Positions 1-11,533 of a stretch of 54,041 bases of DNA are shown piece after piece. The notes under the pieces are model-generated. The model had not been told where the DNA came from. It searched no databases and saw only the letters and a list, made by a program, of their open reading frames with translations. The stretch is from Fragilaria crotonensis (taxonomy: Eukaryota; Bacillariophyta; Fragilariophyceae; Fragilariales; Fragilariaceae): contig JAKSYS010000419.1 of the NCBI GenBank assembly GCA_022925895.1, positions 1 through 54,041 of the forward strand. Direction: 5' to 3'. The first letter of the stretch is position 1. Each line of letters opens with the position of its first letter. Position numbers and translations under genes: made by a program.

Positions 1-637
1 AGCTCAACTCAACGGGCAGACACCGTCAGTAGCTTCAATTCTCCTGGATTGTGGTTGACGCTCCGACGGTCCTTCGTGTTGTTTTCTCAAGCTTGAACGC
101 AGAAAACACAGCCAGAGTTTTGATTGAGGTTTCGCTTTTCTGACGGGTGTACTGTGTCCCATCTTGTTCGGGTTCCCTTGGCTGTGTTTGCCGTTTGCGT
201 TCCTCCAGAATGTTGACGAACACGTCAATGCCAGATATGTAAATACAGTACATAATGGTACAGTACATTCATAATGGTATTCACATGATATAATGAGTGG
301 ATACAGTACAGTAGTACCTGGTAAAGAAGTCTACCGTAGCAATGTTGTACTGGAGTACCAGGTTTCGTAGATTTTATCCTCCAGTAGTCTGGCTGTCGAA
401 TTTCGTCTGCTCTCGAGTGTTCGATAGAGTTCGAGTGGTACCAGTACCTGTACTGTATACTGTATACTACAAGTAGCCCAGCACATGACAACTGACGACA
501 GAATTGTAACAGGAAACACCGAATCCTCTTCACCTCGCGTTGACTAGACAATCATCGACTCAGACTTGCTACCAGCCATAGTACTCGTACCAGGTATAGA
601 GTGGAGAAATCATTGCTGAACAAGAGGCGGGCGAGCA
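1..637. other. Intergenic, GTAC-rich
   Basis: I recognise no gene here. Positions 4-228 hold a minus-strand open frame with no recognisable domain. From about 240 to 600 the sequence is dense in GTAC-containing words, as in most intergenic stretches of this window. The right end is the promoter and 5' leader side of the ISCA2-like gene. Confidence 0.5.
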
Positions 638-1222
638 ATGGCATCAAGAATAATACTTGCACGCATCGCAATGTCTGGTGCCGGTCCGCGATTCTACGCT
701 GCGACACGACTGGTACACTTGCCGCAGGCTAGATCTCTGTCCATGATAACCAAGACAACGGCGGGTTCCATTTCACTTGGAGACGCATCGTCGAAGGTCC
801 CAGCCTCGACATCGTCGTCCTCATCACTTCTTCGCAATGCCATTGTCACGGACGACCTGAGTGTTACAAGCGCTTGCCTCCAACGAATTCGAGCACTTGC
901 CGCCAAGCGTCAAGATCCCAGTTACCTCAGAGTATTCGTCGACGCCGGAGGTTGCTCTGGGTTCCAATATAAGTTCGACATGACGGAAGACAAGGACGAA
1001 CCCGTAGATCCCGTTGAAGACGTTGTATTTGAAAGTGACGGTGCTCGTGTTGTTGTGGATACCGCTTCGTTGGATTTTATCAAGGGATCGACGATTGATT
1101 TTGTACAAGAAATGATCAAATCAAGTTTTGCCGTCGTGGACAATCCGCAATCAGAAAGTGCGTGCGGGTGTGGATCGTCATTTGCCGTCAAAAAATTTCA
1201 ATCGAATCCAGCCCTCGATTAG
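638..1222 (+). CDS. ISCA2: ISCA2-type iron-sulfur cluster assembly protein, probably mitochondrial
   Basis: A-type (HesB/IscA) Fe-S assembly factor of 194 residues. In eukaryotes this family acts late in mitochondrial Fe-S assembly, supplying 4Fe-4S clusters to target enzymes. The conserved domain fills roughly residues 80-190. It has the first cluster-ligand cysteine in DAGGCSGFQY, the strand SLDFIKGSTIDFVQEM, and the C-terminal pair in SACGCGSSF. These three cysteines are the expected ligands. The first 75 or so residues are Arg/Ser/Ala-rich with few acids and look like a mitochondrial presequence. Length and domain order match ISCA2 better than ISCA1. The frame is open throughout with no intron. 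The ATG at 638 is the first in frame and gives the basic leader. ISCA1 is the main alternative. Confidence 0.9.
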   Translation: MASRIILARIAMSGAGPRFYAATRLVHLPQARSLSMITKTTAGSISLGDASSKVPASTSSSSSLLRNAIVTDDLSVTSACLQRIRALAAKRQDPSYLRVFVDAGGCSGFQYKFDMTEDKDEPVDPVEDVVFESDGARVVVDTASLDFIKGSTIDFVQEMIKSSFAVVDNPQSESACGCGSSFAVKKFQSNPALD

Positions 1223-1363
1223 ATTTGTAGAAATGGATTCAATGCACACTAGTGATACACGCATCTAATAGTCTATTTTGTAACATTACGACGTAGTCGA
1301 GGAAAAGTATACTTTGATGATTGACCAATACCACACCGCATTGACATTCTATGTGAAATCCAA

Positions 1364-1828
1364 CTATATTTGTGATGCATCCATATGCTGCTGCTCCATA
1401 TCCTTCTTTGTTTGTGCCAACAATCTTTCTTGTTCATCTTCCATTTCTTGACTCCATTTGGGTGCTTTCTTCTTCCTTGCCTTTGCGGATGGTTTCGCAG
1501 ATTTCCCCTCACTAGCGGTTGTTATTGTCAATTCTCCAGCAGTTGTTGACGACATTGCGGCTGTCGTCTCGCAACAACACCGTCGCAACGCTTCTTGTGC
1601 AATATCTTCCATCCCCATACTGGTCAATGCCTCCACAACATCTTTCGGGGTGTAACTGAACTTGTCGAGTGCCACCAATTCGTGAGCCAATTGATGCAGA
1701 AAACTTGTTTGACACACGCGCAGGGCTTCGATGGAACCGTCCGTAAACGTGGCATTGGGCATCAATTTCGACGCAATCTCCAACATTTGTGACGACTGAA
1801 TCTGACCTGCAGGGCGTTTGCGAGACAT
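1364..1828 (-). CDS. Histone-fold protein, POLE3/Dpb4-like
   Basis: Small nuclear protein of 154 residues. Residues 10-85 look like a histone fold of the NF-Y/CBF or POLE3 type: a first helix (MLEIASKLMPNA), a long central helix (CQTSFLHQLAHELVALD), then the typical TPKDVVEALTSMGM loop and last helix. The C-terminal third is basic then acidic (KARKKKAPKW, then Glu-rich), as in POLE3, which partners POLE4 in DNA polymerase epsilon and CHRAC-type remodellers. What is seen is the fold pattern; the complex is inferred. Alternatives are NC2, NF-Y or TAF-like subunits. It is convergent with the ISCA2-like gene, with 141 bp between stop codons, and has a single exon with no break. Confidence 0.65.
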   Translation of the reverse strand: MSRKRPAGQIQSSQMLEIASKLMPNATFTDGSIEALRVCQTSFLHQLAHELVALDKFSYTPKDVVEALTSMGMEDIAQEALRRCCCETTAAMSSTTAGELTITTASEGKSAKPSAKARKKKAPKWSQEMEDEQERLLAQTKKDMEQQHMDASQI

Positions 1829-2460
1829 GATGTGACGGAGTTAGAGGTATATGGTCGATTGTTGTGTTGTTCAGAGTAGTACGCGCTGATGGTCATTCTA
1901 GAGGTAGGTGTTGACGCAGAGTGTCTGGAGGTCAAAGTGTCGGTACCAGGTATCATGTTTCGATCTGTTATCGGTTATCGGTTATCGTTGGGGGTGTTTG
2001 CTGACTGGAGTCTGATGTCTGATGTACAGTACTACAGTACTAGTACAAGAAACTGCGGTAGATAGTATCTTCTATCTACAGTACTAGAGTACCGCGGAAT
2101 AGTTGAGGAGCTGAGTTGAGGTGTTGTGTACTACTACCACATGGTAGTACGCACTCTGACAGTGGGGTCGAATGACAGTGCAGCTGCAAGTCACATAAAC
2201 AGGAGACACAGGACAAATGACTGCCATGCGTGCAGTGAGCATGTAAAATATATGTACTCGTAGTACATCGAACGTTGAGATGACAGCGACGCTGCGTGAG
2301 TGATTTTTGTAAAGAGGTTAAATTGACAGTCCACAGTCCACAGTCGTACACACACATAGTCTTCAGTCCACACACGCAATTTCTTAGAAGTGACCACAAT
2401 GGTGAGCTCTTTGACGTCGTTGTTCGCCAAAGACCGCCCCATGTCCAGAGCCACCCCGAC
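1829..2460. other. Intergenic between divergent genes, GTAC-rich
   Basis: No gene is recognised. It should hold the promoters of the histone-fold gene (minus) and the dipeptidyl peptidase gene (plus). Several GTAC clusters lie at about 2030-2150. Confidence 0.4.
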
Positions 2461-5383
2461 ATGAATCGAGTGGTGGACCAAGCAACCCTATACGACCATC
2501 GACGCCTCAAAGCTTCACCCTGAAACCGTGGCTTCTCTGCCACCTCCTGGTACGTTATCAATAATGTCGTTGGAAAAGGAATGCAATATCCCTGTACTGG
2601 TTGGTGCTTGATGATTGATTATTCATTCTTGATGCTTTATTGTAGTGGTGGGTTGTTGGTAACAGTATTGGATGCGATTCCAAGGTTGACGATTCGTGAT
2701 TTATAATATGACTGACGCGAACACTCACACCATTCATAGGCTTGACAGGACCCACATCCATTGTCTTTTCTCCAAAATCACCGACGCTGCCCACCTATCT
2801 AGCATTTCTTTCCAGCAATCCCAGATTAAGACTGAGAAATGGAGAACGACAATTTTGCGTTGTTGATACCAACAACTTGAACAATGTTCAACCCCTCATT
2901 AACATCGACAACAACAACCCTTTTACCGCACCTGATAGTGGTGATGAATCCTTGGAAGAAAAACTACGCCGAGAACGGCAACGACTACATTCAACTGGAT
3001 CCGGAGTAACGCAGTTCAGTTGGGTTTTAAATAGCCGACAACAGCTATCAATCTTGGTGCCGTCCAAGGGATCCCTCTATGTACAAGAAGGAATCACTGG
3101 GAATTTGACACTTGACAAGGCAACCCTCCAGTCCACACTCTCGCCGATGACCACGTTGGGAAGCGTGGTGGGAAGAGATGCCGGTGCTATTGATGCACAA
3201 CTTAGTCCGGACGGTCGCATGGTGGCCTTTGTCGCGGCAGGTGAAATATACGTCCTTCCGTGTCGAGGAGGCCGAACCAATTCGAATTTCATATGGTGCC
3301 ATCCAAGATGGAACGAATTCCATCACTCACGGATTGGCAGACTTTGTCGCGCAGGAAGAAATGGATCGCTATCGAGGCTTTTGGTGGCATCCGGATGGTA
3401 TCGGTATACTGTTTGCTCGAGTAGATGAGTCACAGGTACCGCCCTATCGGATCCATCACCAGGGCAACGGAGACATGTTCGAAGATCATCGTTATCCGTT
3501 TTGTGGTCAAAAGAATCCGACAGTTCAGCTTGGATTTGTGCGAATCGATGTGTCGTCGATACTAGATGAGTATACAATGCAAGATGCTCAAGAAGTAGAG
3601 AGAGCGATGGGGTAATGTCATCTGGTTCCCTGCGCCTCGGGAAGCGCAAGAATACCTGGCCCGCGTGAGTTGGTTCCCTGATGGATCGGCGTGCACAATG
3701 GCAGAATCGGACGCAAACAACTCTTGTGCTCACCAAGTTGGACATGATTACTGGAAAATCCAGGACGTTGCTCGTGGAGCGAAGTGACGTTTGGATCAAC
3801 CTCCATCACATGTTGCGAGTTCTCCCCGAGCCATTCACCCAGATGAATGTGCAGATGCTGTGGAAACAGTTGTACCTCCTGGACCCTTTCCAAATGGATC
3901 ATTTTCCTTTCTTTTGCATCTGAACGAACTGGATTCATGCACCTCTACCTGTACACCTATGCCCCAGGCATCAATTCAGAGCGTGCCATTCTGATACGGG
4001 CGGTGTCGGCTGGAGATGGATGGTGGAAAGTGTGGTTGGTGTCGACATGGATGCTGATGCCGTTTATATCACAGGCACTTACGATTCGTCATTAGAACGG
4101 CACTTGCGCCCTGCCCATCATCGCGTCCACGTCGACGGAGGACAACGGTTACGAACAAAGCAGCGGCGGAATGCGCAGATCACTGAAGAACGTGATGAGT
4201 GCTCTGAGTGGAACGAAATCAGTTCCATCCGCTGGCAGGGACTCAGCAGAATGATGCCCATCCGCCTCACAACAGAACGTGGTATGCACAGCATTGTCAT
4301 GGACGACGAATGTCGTTTTTGTGGACAGTAGCTCCGATTTGGGCAGACCCACCACTGTAAAGTATACAAATTGCCTGAAGGCGGGCCTTTTCACTATCAA
4401 ATCCCAGCACATCCAGAGGCCGCAAAATGTCTCGAAAACTTGTTGATGAAGAGGATGTGCGCTTGCTCTGCACTCTCTATGATGCTGCAAACGACGACAA
4501 GTCGATGAATTCTTTGCTAGGAAACCTGAATGAAATCAGCGGCGAACGTCTCTCACAACTTCCAGCACCTGAGCTGTTATCGTTTCCTACCAGCGACGGA
4601 ACTGCCACACTGCACGCAGCCCTCTATCGCCCGGATCCTAGCATTCATGGTCCTGGCCCGCATCCATTGATTTGCGCCGTCTACGGTGGACCGCATGTCC
4701 AACGTGTCAACAGATCGTGGTCCCAATGCTGCGATATGCGAGCCCAACGACTACGCTCATTAGGTTTTGCCGTTGTCAAATGCGACAATCGCGGCTCGTC
4801 TCGTCGAGGTCTAGCGTTCGAAGGCGCCATTCGACGGCGGTTGGGCCGACTGGAAGTACTGGATCAAGTCGCAGCCGTACGCCATTTGGCGCAGTGCGGA
4901 ATCGCCGATTCGTCACGGATTGGTGTCTATGGATGGTCCTATGGCGGCTATTTAGCTGCCATGTGCTTGTGCCGTGCCCCGGATGTCTTTCATGCCGTCG
5001 CCGGTGCACCTGTGACCAGCTGGGATGGCTATGATACTCATTACACAGAACGATATATGGGTCTGCCATCCGATAATTCCAGTGGCTATCGCGAATCTGC
5101 TGTCTTTGATCATGTCCCGAACATGAGAGGCAAACTAATGATTGTCCACGGGTTGATCGATGAGAATGTTCACTTTCGACATTCTGCGCGACTGATCAAT
5201 CGACTGATTGCGAACGGAAAGGATTACGATTTACTTATATTTCCCGACGAACGACACTCGCCGCGGCGATTGCGGGATCGTATCTACATGGAACAGCGTA
5301 TCAGCGACTTTTTCAACGCCCATTTGGGCCAGGCCCGCACAACTCCGCCGGCCCCAGTGCGGCATGTGGCAGGCCATCTGTAG
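2461..5383 (+). CDS. Dipeptidyl peptidase, DPP8/9-like (S9B), with several frame breaks
   Basis: Post-proline dipeptidyl peptidase of the prolyl-oligopeptidase clan. It has no evident signal peptide, as expected for cytosolic DPP8/9. Exon 1 ends at 2549 ([10 protein letters not shown]) and intron 2550-2739 has GTACGT/TAG borders. The propeller follows ([20 protein letters not shown]). The double-Glu substrate motif is in [17 protein letters not shown] at about 3340-3390. The catalytic triad is in 4427-5383: Ser in GWSYGG, Asp in GLIDENVHF, His in DERHSPR. The reading frame changes at least at about 3265, 3690, 3890, 4100, 4300 and 4430, while every frame in turn keeps family sequence. A homopolymer-error assembly explains this better than decay, because the active-site residues are intact. 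A recent pseudogene cannot be excluded. The start is uncertain: ATG 2461 needs a frame change before exon 1 ends. Intron 2 onward I could not delimit. Confidence 0.85.
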
Positions 5384-5601
5384 TAGATTGTCGTGCACTG
5401 TACTCTAGGCATGGAACTACTGTTTCTCCAGTAACAGGTAGTGTAATCTACTCTCGACTACTACTAGTAGAGGATGCCTTTGTGTACTGATAGACTACTC
5501 GATTAAAAGTACAATAAAGGACAACTCACAACAATCGCATGCACTTGGCTTGGTTCACAGTCGTGTCGAGTACTCCCCTACGTTGGTACTCCAAATGTAA
5601 C

Positions 5602-6273
5602 TTATTTACGAAGTTGGTTGACAGCCTGCGCCTTGACCTCCTTACTGATTCTGGCTTCAATTCGTCTGTCCTCTTCTTCTGCAATCTTTTCTCGCATCTG
5701 TCGGTAGGATGGGTATCTGCAGAGAATAAAGGTATTGATGACGGCCATGGCGAACAGAGCAATCGCAACAATCAATCCGAACAAGTTGCCATACGCCAAG
5801 GCGACTGATCCGAGAAGGAGGTAGAACAAGAAACGCCAGACACTGTTGAACAAAAAGCCAAAGTTGACGGCAATCATAACGCGAAGAAATTTGAGCTGAG
5901 TTTCCAAGCAGCAAATCAAGAGACCTCCACAAGTCGCATAGATAGCAAGAATAAAGTTTGAAATGGACGGAATGGTAAGCATCAATAGAATCTATGATGT
6001 GATAAGTGTTAGTACCGATCACTCTGAAGACATGCAGGACTAACGGTAGCATTCCTGGGGTCAAAACTCACCGAAACCGCCATGAGCGCAATGGACACTC
6101 CCATGTTTGCCAGGCGCATGGCAAGAATGATTCCGGGAAGCTCCCGATCATCAATGTCCTGCTGCGCTGTGTTGATTGGGGTAATCTTCTCCGAACCAGT
6201 GGCGGCCGGCACTTCCGGAGCTGGTGCCGAAGTGTCTTCTGGTGTTAACCAAGAGGGCGTCGTTGGTCGCCAT
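5602..6273 (-). CDS. COPI-associated / TVP15-like Golgi membrane protein
   Basis: Four-helix membrane protein of the COPI-associated (Tvp15) family, which sits in Golgi membranes. Two exons: 6072-6273 and 5602-5991, with a GTGAGT/TAG intron at 5992-6071. Splicing joins MGVSIALMAVS to ILLMLTIPSISN in frame. The family pattern is clear: IYATCGGLLICCLE, then FGFLFNSVWRFLFYLLLG, then a last hydrophobic segment and a charged cytosolic tail (REKIAEEEDRRIEARI). The only upstream ATG, 6273 (MATNDA), is one base out of phase with the rest of exon 1 (PEDTSAPAPEVPAATG). One base too many in the CCC run near 6256 would explain it. Function is inferred from the family only. Confidence 0.75.
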
Positions 6274-6835
6274 GGTCAAAACTCGAAACGCTGTGGTGTT
6301 GTTGTGCTGCTTGTATCACTTCCCAGTTGCCCAATGACTGCGATGGACAGCCGTTGGGCGGGGGTTCACGTTACGTGGTACTACCGCTATGTTTCTACTC
6401 CGAGGATATATGCTTGGTAGCTGCGGCTCTCTCTGTATGTATCCCCGTGTTGACTTCGTACGATTGGGGAGCAGGTGGGTCCGGCACGATTTGACCAACA
6501 CAGACCGAGGACGCAGACCGGTGTATTTCCGCAGTTCGGAACACTAATGGTGCATTTCGCAATAAAACAGAAAGACAGACAGAGCGGAACCATGATCAAC
6601 TTTGCCAGGTCAGGGATATCGTAATAATGTGGAGACATACTGGTACTTGTATGACATGACATATGACATATGACATCAGCTGGCAGCCGGCAGCCGACTG
6701 AATGACAAACCTCGATCCCAGAGGTCTTTCGCCTTTGGATTTGAGTTCAAGTTGAGAAGATATTCCACACAATTGTAATTCGGCGCACGCCTACATACGT
6801 GAGCCTCCCAACAACAATAGTGCAATAACTTGACC
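6274..6835. other. Intergenic between divergent COPI-associated and FCP genes
   Basis: No coding sequence is recognised. It carries short direct repeats at about 6650-6700 (ATGACATATGACATATGACA and a doubled GGCAGCCGGCAGCCG). It should contain the light-harvesting gene promoter. I cannot identify a specific regulatory site. Confidence 0.4.
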
Positions 6836-7529
6836 ATGACTCGCCTTGTCCATCATCGGCCTAGCATCTGCTGCTGCCTTCGTGCCAGCCCAGCCTCGTG
6901 CTACCACCGTGACCCTATCGGCCATGGGAGGTTCCTTCTATGGACGGAAAGGAGAAGGTTCCTTGCTTCGGCGCCACCCTCTTCTCGGAGAGCCAAAGTT
7001 CTTCGGTGAGACCTGGTGGGACAAGATTACTCTTGAATGGGGATCTGAGGCCACTGGAAAGTATGTTCAAGCCGCTGAAATCAAACACGGACGTTCTGCC
7101 ATGCTTGCCACTGTTGGTTTCGCTTTCCACAAGCTCGGATTGACCCTTGACAAGATCTCCCCACACGAGTACCTCTCCGTCACTCAAGGCGTCAAGTTCG
7201 CCGACCTTGCTGCCATGACTCCTGCGGAAGCCATCCATGCTGTCCCGGCTGCTGGTCTTGTTCAGATGTTCTGCGCCATTGCTGCTGTGGAGATCTACGA
7301 ATTGACGCACAAAGACGGAAGCATTCAGTACGGCGAGACCGTCGCTCCAGGACTTCAGGCTGGTGGACTGTCTGGTGACTTGGGATTCAACCCGCTCAGT
7401 ATCAAGATTACTGACCGTCGCCGCCTTGTTGAGATTCAGAACGGACGTGCTGCCATGTTTGCCATCTTCGCCTGGGTCGCCCATGATGCCGTTGCTGGAT
7501 CTGTACCCCTTCCGCTCCCTTGGAACTAA
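6836..7529 (+). CDS. Fucoxanthin-chlorophyll a/c-binding light-harvesting protein
   Basis: Thylakoid antenna protein of the LHC superfamily (FCP), about 230 residues. It binds chlorophyll a/c and fucoxanthin around the photosystems. Helix 1 carries EIKHGRSAMLATVGF and helix 3 carries EIQNGRAAMFAIFAWV, the two Glu/Arg pairs that ligate chlorophyll and lock the crossed helices; a middle helix lies at MFCAIAAVEIYEL. The N-terminus reads LSIIGLASAAAFVPAQ, a diatom signal peptide with the plastid ASAF-type cleavage site. The frame from 6839 has no ATG of its own. The ATG at 6836 (ATGACTCGCC) is out of phase by two bases, exactly what a shortened AAA in an MKLA start would give. The rest is clean and has no intron. 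Subfamily (Lhcf, Lhcr or other) not assigned. Confidence 0.93.
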
Positions 7530-7746
7530 ATCATGCTCCTTTTCTTGCAAAGATGATAGCGATTTAAATAAAGTTGGGCTACCTTTCTCTCTGTCTGGAG
7601 ACTATAAACGTGAACTAATGCGCAAAACGTTACCGGGCATTTCACACCTCATAGAACACTTATGCCGTTGCAGATATCTATCATATACGTAGTGGATTAT
7701 GTACCTCATTTGAATGTACCAGTCGAAGAAAGGCATGCTAAGATGA

Positions 7747-9167
7747 CTACAGAAGAAGAATTTCATCATTCGTCTCGTCAAATTCGTCATCGCTTTCGTC
7801 GCTATCGCCAACGTCCGCCACCCAATCCTTTTGAGGCATGCCGTATCCAGAGTTGCCAACCTTGGTGTCGGCTCTCCCCCACACACGCTGCACGATTTCA
7901 TTGGTGGACAGCTGGGAGGTTTGACGACAGATCGACTTGATAGCCGCATGCTTTCCGAGAAAATGGGTTCTGCAGGCCTGTTTCAGCACAGCAGGGTCGG
8001 TCGGAACATTTGATCCGAGCAGCGGTGCAAAGATCTCTAGTAAATGGCGCTCTTCCCATGGTAAGGCAAGGAAGATGTCAATGCCTTGTTCCCAATTATT
8101 GTCATCATGAGTCAGACTGCGTTGCAGCAGTGGCACAACAGGTTCGACGGGCAACCATGAAGCGAAACGAACCACCATGTCCATACTTTGGTGAGCCCAC
8201 AAGTAAACCACTAAACTATTGACATTAGGCAGCCCCAGGTACAGATATGACTTGATGACGTGTTCGAGGTGCTTGCTGTCGCAGAGAATTAACTCAGGTG
8301 GCAATGGGTCTAACTGAATATCCACACCACGTCGCTTCAACAATGCAGCGCAGAGGCCAAGACCCTTTCGGACAACTTCGTCCTGGCTTGATTGCAATAC
8401 GACCAGTTCTCGCACCACGCGTGGAACCGGAAGGGAGTGTAGATGCTCCTCCAAGAGGTTGAGCCTTGATCGATTAAGGCCTATCTGTCGACACAGTTCT
8501 TGACAGATTTTGTGTTGACGATGGCACTCTGTGTGAGTGGCCACCCAAGCAGAAAAGTTCTGGTGCGGTGTTGTTGATACTGACGCCGACGTGATATTAA
8601 GCAATTCATGTTTCTTTTGTTGGCGATAGTCTTGGAGCACTGAGAGTGGTGATTTTGCTGTATCAATAAGATGGTCTCCATCGAACGAAAGCGTTAGTTC
8701 GTCTCCGACCCTAGGACGGAATCGATTCGTTCCATGATCTGGCGCAATGTTCTCGGAAGGAGCCGCAGATCCCTCTGTATATGAAATCGCGTCAATCTCC
8801 AGTTCTGGATCATCGCATCTTGCTTCCACGACTCATCATAAATGAACCCCGAAGCAGAATCATGATGGTAACCATTGCCATCTACATCATCGTGCAAGCA
8901 CTGCTGTACTCTGTTCCAAACATGAGGCAGCAGCAGTTTGTGGAGCGTCGTAGGCGAGCGCAAACATAGACGTAGTTGCGTCGTCCACGGAACCTGAAGA
9001 GCCACTTCGGTCGAAATTGCATGCAGAAAGGCTTCGTCTTCTTCTCCATACGGAATCTCCGACAGAATGCGGTGTACTGAACCAGGATGGCTGGCAGAAC
9101 TAATGATGTCACCGACACTATCGTCCTCCACCGGGATCATATTGAACTGTTCGTTCTCATCGTCCAT
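7747..9167 (-). CDS. Unrecognised conserved-looking protein, one frame break
   Basis: About 470 residues in two overlapping frames. The first runs 9167-8800 (MDDENEQFNMIPVEDD start, acidic). The second continues to 7747, and the switch lies at about 8790-8820. I do not recognise a domain. The body is helix-rich and Leu-rich (LNLLEEHLHSLPVPRVVRELVVLQ, split over a repeat-like region), which fits an alpha-solenoid or scaffold protein. The tail is strongly acidic (DVGDSDESDDEFDETNDE). No signal peptide or membrane helix is seen, so it is probably nuclear or cytosolic. Codon composition resembles the neighbours. The break is probably a one-base error. Confidence 0.6.
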
Positions 9168-9760
9168 TTTAGGTCATTGAATGGCATCCCTTATGCTTTA
9201 TCGACGCACTGGCTCGCCTTCTTCACATGAACAAATAGTAATGTGGTACAATAACTTGTCTTCGTGCTGATGGCCCGTTTGTTTCGTGTACTCGTGCCAA
9301 ATACAATTACAACGTACCGGTACAATGTATTCCGTCTTCCGTCCACTCTCGCTCTCTTTACTTATCACAGTACGACTATACAATCTACTGTAGCAGTGCA
9401 CCGTGCATCCGCGTATGCAGTACTCCCGAGTACGTGATACTGGAATACTGCACCGTGTAGTCCAGTGCAGTTCAGCGTTCGCTGTATGCAGATGTCATAC
9501 TACTGGTACCAGGTACTGGTACTAGATGTCCTGGTATGCAGATGTATGCATACTCTCGCGCCAAATCGAGCCTTGTCTGAAGACCAATCAGAAGGCTCAA
9601 AAAATGACGGAACGCTTTTTTCTACATGGTCTTTGATCTCTGGTGCGTTTCCATGGATCTCAAATGACAAACAGTACATATCCAAGATAAACACATGTAT
9701 TTGCATATTTGTACTCGGGTGGTACCACATTCGAAGTGCAAATAGTTAATAAAGCTCATC
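9168..9760. other. Intergenic, GTAC-rich, between divergent genes
   Basis: No gene is seen. GTAC words are clustered at 9300-9560, including three within 9501-9525. Promoters of both flanking genes must lie here. Confidence 0.4.
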
Positions 9761-10309
9761 ATGGCGATTGTTCAATCTTCGCCTCTCCTCCCTGAACATG
9801 TCGTTGATGCCCGAAGAGACCTCGTGAACGTTTTCTTTCATCTCATGGACGGCAAGGTGAGGGAATCCGTGCGCACATTTCGATTGCATCGATTGTGATT
9901 GAACAAAGTATGCAAGCGACGTCACAGACACATGCGCAATTAACCCTGAATCTGTGCTCCATCTACTCCTCAGACGCTGTGCTTGCTCATCGATCCATTG
10001 AATGATGATGTCATCTCCTTAAAGAAGCGAGTCGTCGCCAAATCGGGAATCCCGTTAACCACAAATGATCTTTTCATGGTATGGAACGGCAAACCCTTCG
10101 GGGACAATGGCGGCGTGCGCAGCTTGCGCGAAGGCGCCACGGTCACTGTCTCTTATCGAAATCGCGGTGGCTGCTTCATGGTATCCTTCTCCATTCTTAT
10201 CATGATTGGCGCAGCACTCCTGGGATCCTTCTGCACCTGCGGGCTCTCACTTTGCGTTGTGCCCTTCTTGGTGCCGCTCTTGTTCATTCTGCCGTTGTTC
10301 TGTCTGTAA
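9761..10309 (+). CDS. Ubiquitin-like domain protein with C-terminal membrane hairpin
   Basis: Two exons, 9761-9856 and 9974-10309, with a GTGAGG/CAG intron at 9857-9973. They give 143 residues in one frame. The spliced protein reads MDGK-TLCLLIDPLNDDVISLKKRVVAKSGIP, a beta-grasp start with the ubiquitin-like helix, then LFMVWNGKPFGDNG and LREGATVTVSYRNRGG. This corresponds to the ubiquitin strand order, ending in a GG. Directly after GG comes a hydrophobic tail (about residues 97-143) with two membrane segments separated by CTCGLSLC. What is seen: a ubiquitin fold plus membrane anchor. Whether GG is cleaved is unknown. The intron splits the first beta-hairpin. Possible roles include membrane-tethered modifier or ER-associated degradation factor; neither is shown. 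Confidence 0.75.
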
Positions 10310-10470
10310 GAAGTTAGAATACACATATGCACACCTCTCGGCAACAGCGAACATCGTCCACAACTAAATGACAACAACCGCCAGTACTCCGACGGACCTT
10401 TCATGCAAACACAAACGAGTCAACGAATAACTTATATTATCAATTGCCTCTGTGCAGCAATCTTAGCTTT

Positions 10471-11533
10471 TTACTGCTCTGGCTGAATGAGTCCAATCCC
10501 ACCAGCATTTCGTTTGTAAACAACATTCACGTCACCAGATTCGACATCCCTGTACACGTAAAAGTCATGATCCACGTAGTCGAGAGCAAAAATTGCCTCC
10601 TCCATGGTGATTGGTTTGGACAGGTCAAAGCTGCGAATCTTGGTCACTTCTGGTTTTCCTGGGTCTTCATAGGTTGCATCCGCCGCGTCGCCTTCCACTG
10701 CCTCAATAGAATCCAACGCCTCCGTCAGTTGATCCCCGATATCCTTGATACCACCGTGCCATCCAGCAGCTCGTCGCTCCTTGAACTTGCGGAGCGTTCG
10801 CGTGAGACGGTCCGAGACGGCATCAATTGAGGCATACATGTCCGGAGATTCACCGGACGAATGAATTGTCGTGCCCGTGATTTTAGTTGTGACTTCAATA
10901 CGATGCGCATTCTTTACCTGGTGGGGCGTTCAATGGTTGCCGCGTTAGTAATGGAATAGGCATCAACCAGGATCAGTTTCGCCAATACAATAATGACAGT
11001 CACAAGGTGATATTGAGTGCGGGATACTGTACCATAGAAGATACAGTAGAATGTGAAGTGCGAAACAAAAACTGCAAAAACAAACAACAGTAACAGTAAC
11101 AAGTAACAGTAATCAAGAACGAGCTTCGGTTTCGTTGGTGACACCACGGCCGTAGAGTCTACGAAGGACACTCATACTCAGATTCCGATGGCCGTCCCAG
11201 GATGACTCGATGAGAACCCTGGATCTTACGGGAGGAAGCAACTGTCAAGCTCAACGACCATGACGTACCTTTGGATTCTTGTTGACGATGAGGTGGACAG
11301 AACAGTCCTTGATGCTTCATTAGCGCGAAGCTTTCGAGAGGACGCTCCAGCTTTTTGTTGATGTAGTCGACTAATGCTGGTGTTAAATCAATGTTGTTTC
11401 CAGTCACTGTGATCGGTGCATCATTGTCAACGACGGCGGACATGCTCAAAGGTGCAACATGCCTGTTGATAACTGATGGAGAAGTGAATGCTGATACGGC
11501 TAGAACTTGAAGTGCGATGAGGGTGAGCTTCAT
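10471..11533 (-). CDS. Plastid ribosome hibernation-promoting factor, long form
   Basis: Long HPF/PSRP1-type factor that binds the small ribosomal subunit and silences or dimerises ribosomes. Exon 1 is 11269-11533 and exon 2 is 10471-10917; intron 10918-11268 has GTACGT/CAG borders and joins NKNPK to VKNAHRIEVTTKI. The N-terminus (MKLTLIALQVLAVSAFTSPS) is a signal peptide with a plastid cleavage motif. The beta-alpha-beta domain begins at ITVTGNNIDLTPALVDYINKKL. The C-terminal dimerisation domain shows MEEAIFALDYVDHDFYVYRD followed by NVVYKRNAGGIGLIQP. The end of exon 1 changes frame twice between ERPLESFA and KDCSVHLIVNKNPK (about 11290-11325). The family sequence resumes in frame, so one-base errors are likely. 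Confidence 0.85.

Noticed and set aside
2742..5383. Dipeptidyl peptidase as a true pseudogene
   Set aside because: Catalytic triad, EE motif and propeller are intact; single-base breaks recur in many other genes of the window, so error is likelier. Not excluded.
6915..7550. 211-codon minus-strand frame
   Set aside because: Antisense of the light-harvesting gene, whose motifs are unambiguous.
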